A stretch of DNA of 64,000 nucleotides from Kluyvera ascorbata_C (GTDB lineage: Bacteria > Pseudomonadota > Gammaproteobacteria > Enterobacterales > Enterobacteriaceae). Both the position numbers and the translations under genes were made by a program. Every line of letters starts with the position of its first letter. Within the stretch, counting starts at the first letter, position 1. Below, one piece after another: positions 1 to 8,521 of the stretch. The DNA lies in assembly GCF_044197065.1 (NCBI RefSeq), contig NZ_JBIQOI010000009.1, positions 62,001-126,000 of the forward strand. Reading direction: 5' to 3'. The notes beneath the pieces were generated by a model. That model searched no databases and was not told the DNA's origin. It saw only the letters and a list, made by a program, of their open reading frames with translations.

Positions 1-84
1 AAACTCGCCGCGAAACATTTCAATAATGGGGTCGTATTTAACGCGGGCTTTGTGACCATCGATAAATAATGTGCTGGTATGCAT
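1..84 (-). CDS. Probable HicB-family antitoxin, N-terminal fragment
   Basis: Only the first 28 codons are inside the window; the gene runs off the left edge. The ATG at 84 follows a good ribosome site (AAGGAACG). The peptide has the short beta-strand, KYDP and FRGEF pattern found at the start of HicB antitoxins, the partially degraded RNase-H-like partners of HicA mRNA interferases. No HicA reading frame lies upstream in 85-433; a toxin gene, if present, must lie beyond the window edge. In E. coli this side of amtB is occupied by tesB, so this gene is probably accessory. The family call rests on a short stretch and could be wrong. Confidence 0.55.
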   Translation of the reverse strand, partial: MHTSTLFIDGHKARVKYDPIIEMFRGEF

Positions 85-324
85 TCAAAACGTTCCTTGA
101 ATTGTTGTGCCATCCTGGCGCGGGTAACGCTGAGTTTGCCCGCAAATCTCCGCCGATGAAATCGACGGGGTGGAAGAATACTCTGCGGCGAAAAAGATAA
201 ACAGTTGTTTTAAGTAAAATGCTTTTACTGAGACGTATGTAATTACTTACGGTTCGTAATGTTTTACAGACACCACGCCATCCTATAGCGTGATGGATAT
301 CACAAAAAACATTGGCAATGCCGC

Positions 325-354
325 ATAAATAACAAACCCGCACGCAGGCGGGTT
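325..354 (-). terminator. Terminator downstream of glnK-amtB
   Basis: AACCCGC at 335-341 pairs with GCGGGTT at 348-354 around a six-base loop. On the minus strand the stem is followed by a T-rich run (TTTGTTATTT). It lies about 80 bases past the amtB stop. Confidence 0.7.
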
Positions 355-392
355 AAATAACAGTCAGAGTAATTTTTTCAACTTCTGATGCC

Positions 393-430
393 TTCCCGGG
401 GTCGGCGTGACCGCCTCGCCCGGGCTACCT
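393..430. repeat. REP-like GC-rich inverted repeat
   Basis: Two CCCGGG cores (395-401 and 419-424) flank a GTCGGCGTGACC spacer and are followed by CTACCTGG. A closely similar element is at 10997-11062 downstream of queC. Both sit just after gene ends, as REP elements do. Confidence 0.6.
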
Positions 431-433
431 GGA

Positions 434-1720
434 TTAGGCGTTGTAGGCGTTCTCGCCGTGGCTGTTCACGTCCAGACCTTCGCGTTCCTGGTCTTCCGGT
501 ACGCGCAGACCGACGGTCAAATCTGCCACTTTGTAGCCGATGAAGGCCACGACGCCGGACCAGACGATGGTGATAGCGATACTTTCAAGCTGTACCAGAA
601 CCTGGTGGCTCATGGTTACGCCCTCCGCATAGCCGACACCGCCAAGCGTGGTAGAAGCAAAGATACCGGTCAGGATACAGCCGATAATGCCGCACACGCC
701 GTGAACACCGAACACGTCACATGGGTCATCCACACGCAGCCAGCGTTTCAGGGAGGTGACACCCCACAGACCCGCCAGACCTACGACGATACCCAGAATC
801 AACGCGCCGCCGACACCGATGTAACCGCACGCTGGGGTGATACCGACCAGGCCTGCAATCGCACCGGAACAGGCGCCCAGCAGAGAAGGCTTGCCGCGCA
901 GCGCCCACTCACCGAATACCCAGCCAAGAATAGCCGCAGCGGTGGCGACGACGGTGTTGACGAAGGCCAGACCGGCAATTTCGTTGGCCGCACTCGCGGA
1001 ACCGGCGTTGAAGCCAAACCAGCCAAAGTAGAGGATCGCAGTACCGATAAACACCATCGGCAGGTTGTGCGGCTTGAACGCTTCTTTGCCGAAGCCCACG
1101 CGTTTGCCAATCAGGTAAGCACCGACCAGACCTGCCACCGCAGCGTTAATATGCACTACCGTACCGCCCGCAAAGTCGAGCGCACCATGGCTTGCCAGCA
1201 GACCGCCGCCCCAGACCATGTGCGCAATCGGCACATAGGAGAGGGTCAGCCAAATCACCACGAAAATGAGCACTGCTGAGAAGCGAATACGCTCCGCCAG
1301 CGCGCCGACAATCAACCCCACGGTGATACAGGCGAAGGAGCCCTGGAACGCCACGTGGATATACTGATAGAACGAGCCCATCAGATCCGTAATCTTAATA
1401 TTTTTCAGCATCACCCAGTCGAAGCTGCCGAAGAAGCTGCCGCCGGTACCGAAAGCCAGCGAGTAGCCGTAAACGACCCACAGCACACAGACAACGGCGA
1501 AGGTCACCGCCACCTGCGTCAGCATAGAGAGCACGTTCTTGCCGCGGATCAGTCCGCCGTAGAACAGCGCAATCCCCGGGATGGTCATAAACAGCACCAG
1601 CGCGGTACACAGCATCATAAAGGCGTTATCGGCTTTATCCACCACCGCCGGTGCCGCCATTGCCAGACCCGGCAACAGCGCCAGCGCGCTCAACCCCGTT
1701 TTTACCATTGTTTTTTTCAT
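434..1720 (-). CDS. amtB: Ammonium transporter AmtB
   Basis: AmtB is the trimeric inner-membrane ammonium channel. It recruits ammonium to the periplasmic mouth and passes it through a hydrophobic pore. The 428-residue protein matches the E. coli length. It starts with a cleavable signal peptide (hydrophobic run ending AMAAPA, about residue 22) followed by eleven predicted membrane helices. The paired pore histidines are seen in GGTVVHINAA and in DVFGVHGVCG, and the cytoplasmic tail ends in the family pattern HGENAYNA. I chose the ATG at 1720 because it gives the family length; an ATG one codon upstream (1723) is equally near the GGGATCGAG ribosome site. The gene follows glnK by about 33 bases in one operon, and GlnK physically plugs this channel when nitrogen is sufficient. 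Confidence 0.97.
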   Translation of the reverse strand: MKKTMVKTGLSALALLPGLAMAAPAVVDKADNAFMMLCTALVLFMTIPGIALFYGGLIRGKNVLSMLTQVAVTFAVVCVLWVVYGYSLAFGTGGSFFGSFDWVMLKNIKITDLMGSFYQYIHVAFQGSFACITVGLIVGALAERIRFSAVLIFVVIWLTLSYVPIAHMVWGGGLLASHGALDFAGGTVVHINAAVAGLVGAYLIGKRVGFGKEAFKPHNLPMVFIGTAILYFGWFGFNAGSASAANEIAGLAFVNTVVATAAAILGWVFGEWALRGKPSLLGACSGAIAGLVGITPACGYIGVGGALILGIVVGLAGLWGVTSLKRWLRVDDPCDVFGVHGVCGIIGCILTGIFASTTLGGVGYAEGVTMSHQVLVQLESIAITIVWSGVVAFIGYKVADLTVGLRVPEDQEREGLDVNSHGENAYNA

Positions 1721-1753
1721 CATCTCGATCCCTATCACTGTGCTGGCTGGGAA

Positions 1754-2092
1754 TTACAGCGCCGCTTCGTCGGCTTCGCCGGTACGAATACGGATTACGC
1801 GCTGCAGTTCGGCGACAAAAATCTTACCGTCGCCAATTTTTCCGGTGTAAGCGGCTTTGCTAATCACATCGACGACTTCATCAAGCTGATCATCGGCGAT
1901 AGCCACATCAATCTTTACTTTCGGCAGGAAGTTGACGCTGTATTCCGCACCACGATAAAGCTCTGCATGACCCTTCTGACGACCGAAGCCTTTCACTTCT
2001 GTCACCGTTAAGCCCTGAATGCCAATGGAAGACAGCGCTTCGCGAACGTCTTCAAGTTTGAATGGTTTGATTACCACGGTAACCAGCTTCAT
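1754..2092 (-). CDS. glnK: Nitrogen regulatory protein P-II 2 (GlnK)
   Basis: GlnK is a trimeric PII signalling protein of 112 residues that senses ATP/ADP and 2-oxoglutarate and is uridylylated by GlnD. The T-loop is complete and the modified tyrosine is Tyr51 in RGAEYSVNF. The B-loop TGKIGDGKIF binds the nucleotide. The ATG at 2092 follows a strong GGAGGGG site and gives the exact family length; the longer frame starting at 2155 would run into the sigma-54 promoter. It is first in the glnK-amtB operon. The sigma-54 promoter and NtrC site upstream indicate induction on nitrogen limitation. Confidence 0.97.
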   Translation of the reverse strand: MKLVTVVIKPFKLEDVREALSSIGIQGLTVTEVKGFGRQKGHAELYRGAEYSVNFLPKVKIDVAIADDQLDEVVDVISKAAYTGKIGDGKIFVAELQRVIRIRTGEADEAAL

Positions 2093-2143
2093 AGATCCCC
2101 TCCAGTCAGAATTCGGTAATGGCTGCGAACACGTAATAGATAA

Positions 2144-2159
2144 AGCAAGGGTCATGCCA
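2144..2159 (-). promoter_or_regulatory. Sigma-54 promoter of glnK-amtB
   Basis: On the minus strand the sequence TGGCATGACCCTTGCT fits the sigma-54 consensus TGGCAYRNNNNTTGCW at every fixed position, with the -24 GG and -12 GC elements correctly spaced. It ends about 50 bases before the glnK ATG. Confidence 0.9.
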
Positions 2160-2234
2160 GAAATGAAAACAGCGCGGGTTATTGGAGAACATCAGGGTTT
2201 ATGGCGGCGAAATCGGGGGAGTAAAAAGAAAAAC

Positions 2235-2249
2235 GCACCATGCGGGTGC
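2235..2249. promoter_or_regulatory. NtrC (NRI) binding site upstream of glnK
   Basis: GCACC at 2235-2239 and GGTGC at 2245-2249 form the arms of the NtrC dyad (GCACCA-N3-TGGTGC type, one arm base altered). It sits about 75 bases upstream of the -24 element, a normal enhancer position. It lies between mdlB and glnK. Confidence 0.8.
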
Positions 2250-2301
2250 ATGATGCGTGTCACAACGGCAATCTGTTAGAAAAATGCCTGACGGTGGTGC
2301 A

Positions 2302-4080
2302 TTACGCGGTCAGTGCATCATCCTGGGCGCTGGCAGCCAGCTCTTCACCGGCCAACTGTAGCTGATACATCTGCCAGTATCGTCCTTTGGCTTCAAGCAG
2401 TTGCTGGTGATTACCCTGCTCCACAGCCTGTCCACGGTGAAGCACCATAATGGTATCTGCCTCTACAATGGTCGACAGACGGTGGGCAATAACCACCAGC
2501 GTGGTGTGCTGGCGTACCGCAGCCAGCGCGTGCTGTATGGCGCGTTCGGTGCCGGAGTCAATATTGGCGGTCGCCTCATCCAGAATCAGCACCTGCGGGG
2601 TCTCCACCAGTACGCGGGCCAGCGCCAGCAGCTGCTTCTGCCCGACGGACAGGTTGTTACCCTGCTCGCCCAGATGCGTATAGATACCGTCACTCATGCC
2701 TCGCGCCAGCTCCGCCAGCTGCACCGTTTCCAGTACCTGCCAGACCTGCGCCTCGCTGATATCACGCCCCAGCGTGACGTTCGCGAAGAAAGAGTCGGCC
2801 AGCACGACGGGATCTTGTTGCACCACGGCGATGCCCTGTCGCAGCACCTGATGACTCAGACTCTGAAGCGGGCGGCCGCCAAGGCGGATTTCGCCTGAGT
2901 CAGGGGGATAGTAGCCCATCAACAGGCTGGCGAGCGTACTCTTGCCGCTGCCGGTGTGCCCGACCAGCGCCACAAAGCTCCGCGCCGGAATAGATAGCGA
3001 AATGTTTTGCAGCACCAGTTTGTTGTCACGATAAGCAAAGGAGACATCATCGATATCGATATCCCCACGCTCCAGCGGCGCAAGATCGTGCCCGTACTGC
3101 TGACGCGGGCGATCCATCAGTTCAAAGACGCGCTCGCCGGCGACGACCGCCTGTTGCAGCATCGACTGCTGGGTCGTCAGTTCGATCAGCGGCTCGTTAA
3201 GGCGACCCAGATAGCTAATAAAGGCGTACAGCACCCCGACTTCAATCGTCCCCTGCGAGCTAAAGCCAAACAGCATCAGCAGGCCGCACAGCACCAGCGT
3301 GGAGAACAAGCTCAGTAGCGGGCGCAGCAAGAAACCGTCCAGACGCAGCGTCTGCATACGCGCCAGATAGTGCGAGCGGCTCACTTCACCAATACGTTCA
3401 CCAAAGCGTACCTGCTGACGGAACTGCTGAATCACGCTCATGCCGTTGATAACTTCGTTGAAGCCATCGTTGATATCCGCCAGATAAGCACGAACGCGCC
3501 GCACGATTGGCGTGCTGTAGCGCTGATAAATCACCATCACGATCATCACCGCCGGGAAGATAGCCATCGCCACCAGCGCCATGCGCCAGTTAAGGCTGAA
3601 CATCGCCACCAGCATCGCCCCGATAAGCGCGGCGCTGCGCAGCACCGTCGCCACCACCGTGACGTACAGGTCGCGGATCACTTCGGTGTCGTTGGTCACG
3701 CGAGAGATAAGCTGCCCAACCGGCTGAGTATCAAACTCGCTCAGCGGCTGGCGCAGCGCAGCATCCATCACATCGCTTCGTAGCTGTTGCACCACGCCGA
3801 CCGCCGCGCGGTTAAACAGCAGCGACTGGCTGTAGTGCAGCGAGGCGGCCAGCAGTTGCAGGCCAACATAAGCCGCGGCCAGCCCGGCAACCGTACCCAG
3901 CGGCAGGCTGTTTTTCGCCACCATGTTGTCAATAAAGTAGCTAATCAGCAGCGGCCCGCTCACCTCCGCGGCGGCGGCGACCCACAGCATCACCACCGCA
4001 ATCGACAGCGGTTTACGCCACGGCGAGCCGTAGGCCAGCAGTCGCTTCAGGGTAGGCCACAGTTGCCCGAAACTACGCAT
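2302..4080 (-). CDS. mdlB: ABC exporter half-transporter MdlB
   Basis: MdlB is a type IV ABC exporter half with an N-terminal six-helix membrane domain (about residues 20-310) and a C-terminal ATPase domain. Walker A is GHTGSGKS at 374-381, the signature is LSVGQ near 477 and Walker B is VLILDEA near 497, with the catalytic glutamate present. The signature has Val in place of the usual first Gly. The length of 592 residues matches E. coli (593). The start overlaps the end of mdlA by eight bases and follows GGAGGTGA, so the two halves are translationally coupled and are expected to form a heterodimer. The substrate is not established; multidrug or lipid export is inferred from the family. Confidence 0.96.
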   Translation of the reverse strand: MRSFGQLWPTLKRLLAYGSPWRKPLSIAVVMLWVAAAAEVSGPLLISYFIDNMVAKNSLPLGTVAGLAAAYVGLQLLAASLHYSQSLLFNRAAVGVVQQLRSDVMDAALRQPLSEFDTQPVGQLISRVTNDTEVIRDLYVTVVATVLRSAALIGAMLVAMFSLNWRMALVAMAIFPAVMIVMVIYQRYSTPIVRRVRAYLADINDGFNEVINGMSVIQQFRQQVRFGERIGEVSRSHYLARMQTLRLDGFLLRPLLSLFSTLVLCGLLMLFGFSSQGTIEVGVLYAFISYLGRLNEPLIELTTQQSMLQQAVVAGERVFELMDRPRQQYGHDLAPLERGDIDIDDVSFAYRDNKLVLQNISLSIPARSFVALVGHTGSGKSTLASLLMGYYPPDSGEIRLGGRPLQSLSHQVLRQGIAVVQQDPVVLADSFFANVTLGRDISEAQVWQVLETVQLAELARGMSDGIYTHLGEQGNNLSVGQKQLLALARVLVETPQVLILDEATANIDSGTERAIQHALAAVRQHTTLVVIAHRLSTIVEADTIMVLHRGQAVEQGNHQQLLEAKGRYWQMYQLQLAGEELAASAQDDALTA

Positions 4081-5848
4081 CTGTCACCTCCGATTTGTCT
4101 TCTTCCGGTACGTCGTTCAACGCGGCCTCAAGCTGTTGATAACGGTGCATATCGCGATACCAGCCCTGTTCTGCTGCCAGCTGTTCATGCCGACCGCGCT
4201 GGGCGATATGCCCATGTTGCATAACAATAATTTCACTGGCATCCGAGAGTGCCGAAAGGCGATGAGCGCTAATGATGACCGTGCGCCCCTCTCCCCACTG
4301 ACGCAGGTTATGCAGGATCTGGTGCTCCGTGCGGCCATCGACCGCCGACAATGCATCGTCGAGGATCAATATTTCTGCCTCCAGCAGCAGCGCGCGCGCA
4401 ATAGAGATACGCTGTTTCTGCCCGCCAGAGAGCATCACACCGCGCTCACCCACTTCAGTGTCGTAACCCTGCGGCAAACGCAGAATATCTTCATGCACGC
4501 AGGCAAGACGCGCCGCATGCTCAATCTCTTCCTGCGTGGCGCTCGGGTTGCCCAGCGCGATATTGCTGGCCACCGTGTCGGAAAAGAGGAACGGCGTCTG
4601 GCTCACCACCGCCAGGCGGCTACGCCAGGCATCGAGTTGCAATTGGCGCAAAGGAATATCATGGAAGCGGATTTCACCTTCATCCACGTCAAAATGGCGC
4701 TGTATGAGCGACAGAATGGTCGATTTCCCCGAGCCCGTTGGCCCGCAGATACCGAGCATATGGCCCGGTTTAAGAGTCACGTTGACATCACACAGCGTCG
4801 GCTTATCGGTTTGCGGATAGCTAAAGCGCTCAATCGCCAGCGCCAGCGTTCCGCGGCCTTCAGGCACCGTCTGAGTGCCGTCATCCACCACCGGCGCTTC
4901 CGCCAGCAGCGTGCGAATACGGCTATAGGCGGCACTGCCGCGTTCCACGATATTGAACATCCAGGCCAGCGCGAGCATGGGCCAGATCATCAGGCCGAGG
5001 TACATCATAAAGCTGGTCAGTTCGCCGAGCGTGAGTTCGCCCTGCATCACCATCCAACTGCCGCCAGCAATCGCCAGCAGGTTTGCCATCCCGATGGCGA
5101 TATAGATGGTGGGGTCAAAGCGCGCGTCAATGCGCGCTACGCGCATATTCTTCACCCCGGTGTCTGCCGCATCGGCGGCAAACTGCGCGGACTGCCTATC
5201 TTCCAGACCAAACGCTTTGATCATGCGGATGCTGGTCAGGCTCTCCTGAGTACGATCGTTAAGGCTGGAGAACGCCGCCTGCGCCACCTTGAAACGTTCG
5301 TGCAGCAGGTTACCGTAGCGATGGATAACCAGCGCCATAATCGGCATTGGCACCAGCGCCAGCAGGGTCAACTGCCAGCTTAGCTGCGTGGACATCACAA
5401 TCAGCACCGCACAGCCCATGACGAGCGAGTCCACCAGCGTCAACACTCCTTCCCCGGCGGCAAACACCACCCGGTCGACGTCATTGGTGGCGCGCGCCAT
5501 CAGGTCGCCGGTACGGTGACGCAGGTAAAACTCCGGATGCTGACGGCTAAGCTGGTGATAGAAATCTTCACGCAGTTCAACGGCAAGCTGGTAGGAAGCG
5601 CCAAACAGCAGCACGCGCCAGACGTAGCGCAGCAGGTAGACCACCACGGCAATCAGTACCATGGTGCCAATCCACATCATCACTTTCCCAGCGCTGAAGT
5701 GGTGTTGTGACACGCCATCCACCACAATCCCCACCACCTTGGGCGGGATAAGCTGCAGTATGGCGATGATAATCAGCAGGGAAACAGCGCCGAGATAGCG
5801 CCGCCATTCCCGGCGGAAGTACCAACTTAATTGAGCAAATAATCGCAC
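4073..5848 (-). CDS. mdlA: ABC exporter half-transporter MdlA
   Basis: MdlA is the partner of MdlB and has the same layout: membrane domain first, ATPase domain from about residue 340. Walker A is GPTGSGKS at 369-376 and the signature LSGGQ is near 473. Walker B reads ILILDDALSAVD (493 onward), so aspartate replaces the usual catalytic glutamate. Together with the intact MdlB site this implies an asymmetric heterodimer with one weak and one strong ATP site, as in other heterodimeric exporters. The length is 591 residues. It is the first gene of the mdlAB pair and lies about 90 bases from decR on the same strand. Confidence 0.96.
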   Translation of the reverse strand: MRLFAQLSWYFRREWRRYLGAVSLLIIIAILQLIPPKVVGIVVDGVSQHHFSAGKVMMWIGTMVLIAVVVYLLRYVWRVLLFGASYQLAVELREDFYHQLSRQHPEFYLRHRTGDLMARATNDVDRVVFAAGEGVLTLVDSLVMGCAVLIVMSTQLSWQLTLLALVPMPIMALVIHRYGNLLHERFKVAQAAFSSLNDRTQESLTSIRMIKAFGLEDRQSAQFAADAADTGVKNMRVARIDARFDPTIYIAIGMANLLAIAGGSWMVMQGELTLGELTSFMMYLGLMIWPMLALAWMFNIVERGSAAYSRIRTLLAEAPVVDDGTQTVPEGRGTLALAIERFSYPQTDKPTLCDVNVTLKPGHMLGICGPTGSGKSTILSLIQRHFDVDEGEIRFHDIPLRQLQLDAWRSRLAVVSQTPFLFSDTVASNIALGNPSATQEEIEHAARLACVHEDILRLPQGYDTEVGERGVMLSGGQKQRISIARALLLEAEILILDDALSAVDGRTEHQILHNLRQWGEGRTVIISAHRLSALSDASEIIVMQHGHIAQRGRHEQLAAEQGWYRDMHRYQQLEAALNDVPEEDKSEVTDA

Positions 5849-5935
5849 GCGATAAAATCCTGAACGTCGATTCTCTTCGTCCTGTGCTGCCGCCCTGGCA
5901 ACCTGAAGGGCAAAGAGAAAATCCCAGAGAAAGTG

Positions 5936-6394
5936 TTATTCGATGGGGAGAGCTGTGGTGTATTTAATCTGTTCCATCGCAAAGCTTGAGGTGACATCCG
6001 ACAGTCCGGGGACGCGGTTCACCAGGCTTTTATAAAAATCATCGTAGCGTTTCATGTCCGCCACCTGGACGCGCATCAGGTAGTCATACTCCCCGGCCAT
6101 GCGCCAGAAGCCCAGTACTTCGGGCATTTGCGTCACTTCGCTCACAAAAAGGCTGTACCAATCGCTGCTGTGGTGCTGGGTCTTTATCAGCACAAATGCC
6201 GTTAACCCAAGCCCAAGCTTTTCGGCATCCAGTAGCGCGACGCGTCCAAGCAGAACACCGTCGTCTTCCAGACGTTTTAGCCGTTTCCAGCACGGTGTGG
6301 TGGTCAGATTAACGGCATCCGCGAGTGCCTGCAAAGAGAGCGTGCAGTCATTTTGTAGTAGGGCCAGGAGCTTTCGGTCAATTTTATCTAACAT
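5936..6394 (-). CDS. decR: Lrp/AsnC-family regulator DecR (YbaO)
   Basis: The product is a 152-residue transcription factor with an N-terminal helix-turn-helix (residues about 1-60, LSLQALADAVNL and TTPCWKRLKRLE) and a C-terminal RAM ligand-binding domain. It is nearly identical in length and sequence to E. coli DecR, which activates L-cysteine detoxification genes. Here it is divergent from a PLP-dependent cysteine desulfhydrase gene across a 112-base gap. In Salmonella the same pair is known (YbaO and CdsH), so control of cdsH by cysteine through DecR is the natural inference. Confidence 0.93.
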   Translation of the reverse strand: MLDKIDRKLLALLQNDCTLSLQALADAVNLTTTPCWKRLKRLEDDGVLLGRVALLDAEKLGLGLTAFVLIKTQHHSSDWYSLFVSEVTQMPEVLGFWRMAGEYDYLMRVQVADMKRYDDFYKSLVNRVPGLSDVTSSFAMEQIKYTTALPIE

Positions 6395-6407
6395 TTCGGT
6401 CTCGGAG

Positions 6408-6420
6408 AGAAAATTTTTCT
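6408..6420. promoter_or_regulatory. Possible DecR operator
   Basis: The 13-base near-palindrome AGAAAATTTTTCT sits 14 bases upstream of the decR start in the decR-cdsH divergent gap. A related AAATTTTTCT string recurs near 6454-6463. The A/T-centred dyad form is typical of Lrp-family sites. The assignment is by position and shape only. Confidence 0.35.
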
Positions 6421-6506
6421 ATCTTAATTCTATTTTAAAGGTCAGATGGCAACAAATTTTTCTGCACTTTTCGCTAAGCTAGGCACAAAATGACAAACGG
6501 AAAATA

Positions 6507-7559
6507 ATGATGAATAGCACCTGGGTCAAACACGCCATCAGCGAAATTAACGCCGACTACCAACGCAGTGCCGACACGCATTTAATCCGCCTGGCGCTGC
6601 CCGCCTTTCCCGGTATTCAGCTCTATCTGAAAGATGAAAGCACGCACCCGACCGGCAGCCTCAAGCATCGTCTGGCGCGCTCGCTGTTCCTTTACGGCCT
6701 GTGCAACGGCTGGATCAAAGAAGGCACCACCATTATTGAGTCATCATCTGGCTCAACGGCGGTTTCCGAAGCCTACTTCGCTCGCCTGCTCGGCCTGCCG
6801 TTTATTGCGGTAATGCCGTCCTGCACGGCAAAACGCAAGATAGAACAGATTGAGTTTTACGGCGGCCGCTGCCACTTCGTTGAGAGCGCGTGTGAAATTT
6901 ACGCCGCTTCCGAAACGCTGGCCCGCGAGCTGAACGGCCATTATATGGATCAGTTCACCTACGCTGAGCGGGCCACCGATTGGCGCGGCAACAACAATAT
7001 TGCCGACAGCATTTTCCGCCAGATGTCTCACGAGCCCAACCCGGTACCGGCGTGGGTGGTGATGAGCGCGGGCACTGGCGGCACGTCTGCCACCATTGGC
7101 CGCTATATTCGCTGTCAGGGCTATGAAACGCAGCTGATGGTCGTGGACCCGGAAAACTCGGTGTTTATGGACTACTGGCAGCACCGCGATGTGAATCTTC
7201 GCGGGAGCGTCGGCAGCAAAATTGAAGGCATTGGTCGCCCGCGCGTCGAGCCGTCATTTATCCCTGACGTGGTAGATAACATGCTGCGCGTACCGGATGC
7301 CGCAAGCGTCGCCACCGCTCAGTGGCTGGAAACGCAGCTTGGCCGTAAGGTTGGCGCCTCTACCGGGACGAATATGTGGGGCGCGTTGCAGTTAGCCGCT
7401 CAGATGCGCGATGAAGGAAAAACCGGCTCCATCGTGACGCTGCTGTGCGACAGCGGCGAGCGCTACCTGGATACCTACTACAACCCTGAATGGGTGGCGA
7501 AGAATATCGGCGACACCGCGCCGTGGCAGCAGGCTATCAATACCCTGCTCGGGAAATAA
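6507..7559 (+). CDS. cdsH: PLP-dependent L-cysteine desulfhydrase (CdsH-like)
   Basis: The protein is a 350-residue fold-type II PLP enzyme of the cysteine synthase/cystathionine beta-synthase family. The Schiff-base lysine is Lys53 in HPTGSLKHRL, followed by the SSSGSTAVSEA phosphate/substrate loop and a GTGGTSATIGRY glycine-rich PLP-phosphate loop. It matches the Salmonella cysteine desulfhydrase CdsH, which breaks L-cysteine into pyruvate, ammonia and sulfide, and it lies next to decR as in Salmonella. E. coli K-12 lacks it at this position. The start could be either of two adjacent ATGs (6507 or 6510); the ribosome site is weak. The alternative is a cysteine synthase paralogue acting in the other direction, which the decR context makes less likely. 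Confidence 0.85.
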   Translation: MMNSTWVKHAISEINADYQRSADTHLIRLALPAFPGIQLYLKDESTHPTGSLKHRLARSLFLYGLCNGWIKEGTTIIESSSGSTAVSEAYFARLLGLPFIAVMPSCTAKRKIEQIEFYGGRCHFVESACEIYAASETLARELNGHYMDQFTYAERATDWRGNNNIADSIFRQMSHEPNPVPAWVVMSAGTGGTSATIGRYIRCQGYETQLMVVDPENSVFMDYWQHRDVNLRGSVGSKIEGIGRPRVEPSFIPDVVDNMLRVPDAASVATAQWLETQLGRKVGASTGTNMWGALQLAAQMRDEGKTGSIVTLLCDSGERYLDTYYNPEWVAKNIGDTAPWQQAINTLLGK

Positions 7560-7589
7560 AAAAAGCCAGGCATCAACTGAGCCTGGCTT
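7555..7589 (-). terminator. Terminator downstream of cof
   Basis: AAGCCAGGC (7563-7571) pairs with GCCTGGCTT (7581-7589). The minus strand continues into a long T run, so the signal serves cof. The stem could also slow plus-strand transcription from cdsH, which ends at 7559. Confidence 0.8.
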
Positions 7590-7603
7590 GCTGGAAGGTC
7601 TCT

Positions 7604-8422
7604 CTATTCGGGGGAATAAGGAAGATTAGGTGTGTCCAGCCAATGAGTTAAATAGTGGGAAACCGCCTGATTTTTGCAGTTTCCGATAATCGGCAGATGG
7701 GGAAGCGCCGCTTTAAGCTGCCCCATCGCATTACCCATGATCACGCCACGCCCGACAAGCCCCAGCATTTCACGGTCATTCATCGCATCGCCAAAAGCCA
7801 TGCACTCGTCCATGCCCACGCCCAGATGACGGCTCAGCACCGACAGCGCCGCGCCTTTATTACTGCCAAGCGGCAGGACTTCCAGACAGTCGACGGCGGA
7901 GAAGCAGATATCGGCTCGCTTATCGAACGCTTCGACTAGCTGAATTCGCAGGCGGCAGAGATCGTCGTGATCCCCGCAGAAGCAGATCTTTGTCACCTGA
8001 TGCGCTGGCATCATGCGCAGGTTACGAAGCTGATAGCGGAAACCGCTATAGACGTGCGCCTTGAGCATTTCCGGAATTTCACGACCGGTAAACCAGCCGC
8101 TATCGTTAAAGACATGCATGCTGGCCTGCGTATCCCAGTGGGTATGCAGCACCTCTTCCGCCACTTCCGGTGCGAGATCGCTACGGTGCAGCACTTCACC
8201 CTGCTGGGTATGAATACGCGTACCGTTGCCGGTTATCAGGAAGGCATTCAGCGACAGCTTCTCCACCAGCGGACGCATTTCCAGCACGTGGCGGCCGGTG
8301 GCAAAGGTCAGCGTGATGTTCCGCTCGCGCAGGCGCTTCAGCACCGCCACGGTTCTCTCGCCTAAACGATGGTCTGGCATCAAAAGGGTGCCATCCATAT
8401 CAAATGCTGCCAGTCTTGCCAT
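7604..8422 (-). CDS. cof: HMP-PP phosphatase Cof (HAD family)
   Basis: Cof is a cytosolic Cof-type HAD hydrolase of 272 residues, the same length as E. coli Cof. Motif I is DMDGTLL at residues 8-14, motif II is TFATGRH near 40, and the distal MAFGDAMNDREML (motif IV) gives the magnesium-binding aspartates. The family enzyme dephosphorylates the thiamin precursor HMP-pyrophosphate and several other small phosphates. It is divergent from ybaE and separate from the decR-cdsH pair. Confidence 0.95.
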   Translation of the reverse strand: MARLAAFDMDGTLLMPDHRLGERTVAVLKRLRERNITLTFATGRHVLEMRPLVEKLSLNAFLITGNGTRIHTQQGEVLHRSDLAPEVAEEVLHTHWDTQASMHVFNDSGWFTGREIPEMLKAHVYSGFRYQLRNLRMMPAHQVTKICFCGDHDDLCRLRIQLVEAFDKRADICFSAVDCLEVLPLGSNKGAALSVLSRHLGVGMDECMAFGDAMNDREMLGLVGRGVIMGNAMGQLKAALPHLPIIGNCKNQAVSHYLTHWLDTPNLPYSPE

Positions 8423-8521
8423 CTTTTATCCCGCCTGTGATCGCGCTCTCTTGCCACGTAGTATCTGCTGGGATATACGGAAGTAATACTGAATAGTTGA
8501 TATTTATTGTTCCGGGTTTCT

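Larger units (their letters stand above)
85..433. other. Intergenic region between hicB-like gene and amtB
   Basis: This 349-base stretch carries no convincing gene. It holds the presumed promoter region of the hicB-like gene, an intrinsic terminator for amtB at 335-354 and a GC-rich REP-like inverted repeat at 393-430. The minus-strand reading frame that covers 38-343 has no recognisable features and overlaps the hicB-like start. Confidence 0.6.

Noticed and set aside
407..1279. 290-codon plus-strand frame opposite amtB
   Set aside because: Antisense shadow of a highly conserved gene; composition is not protein-like.
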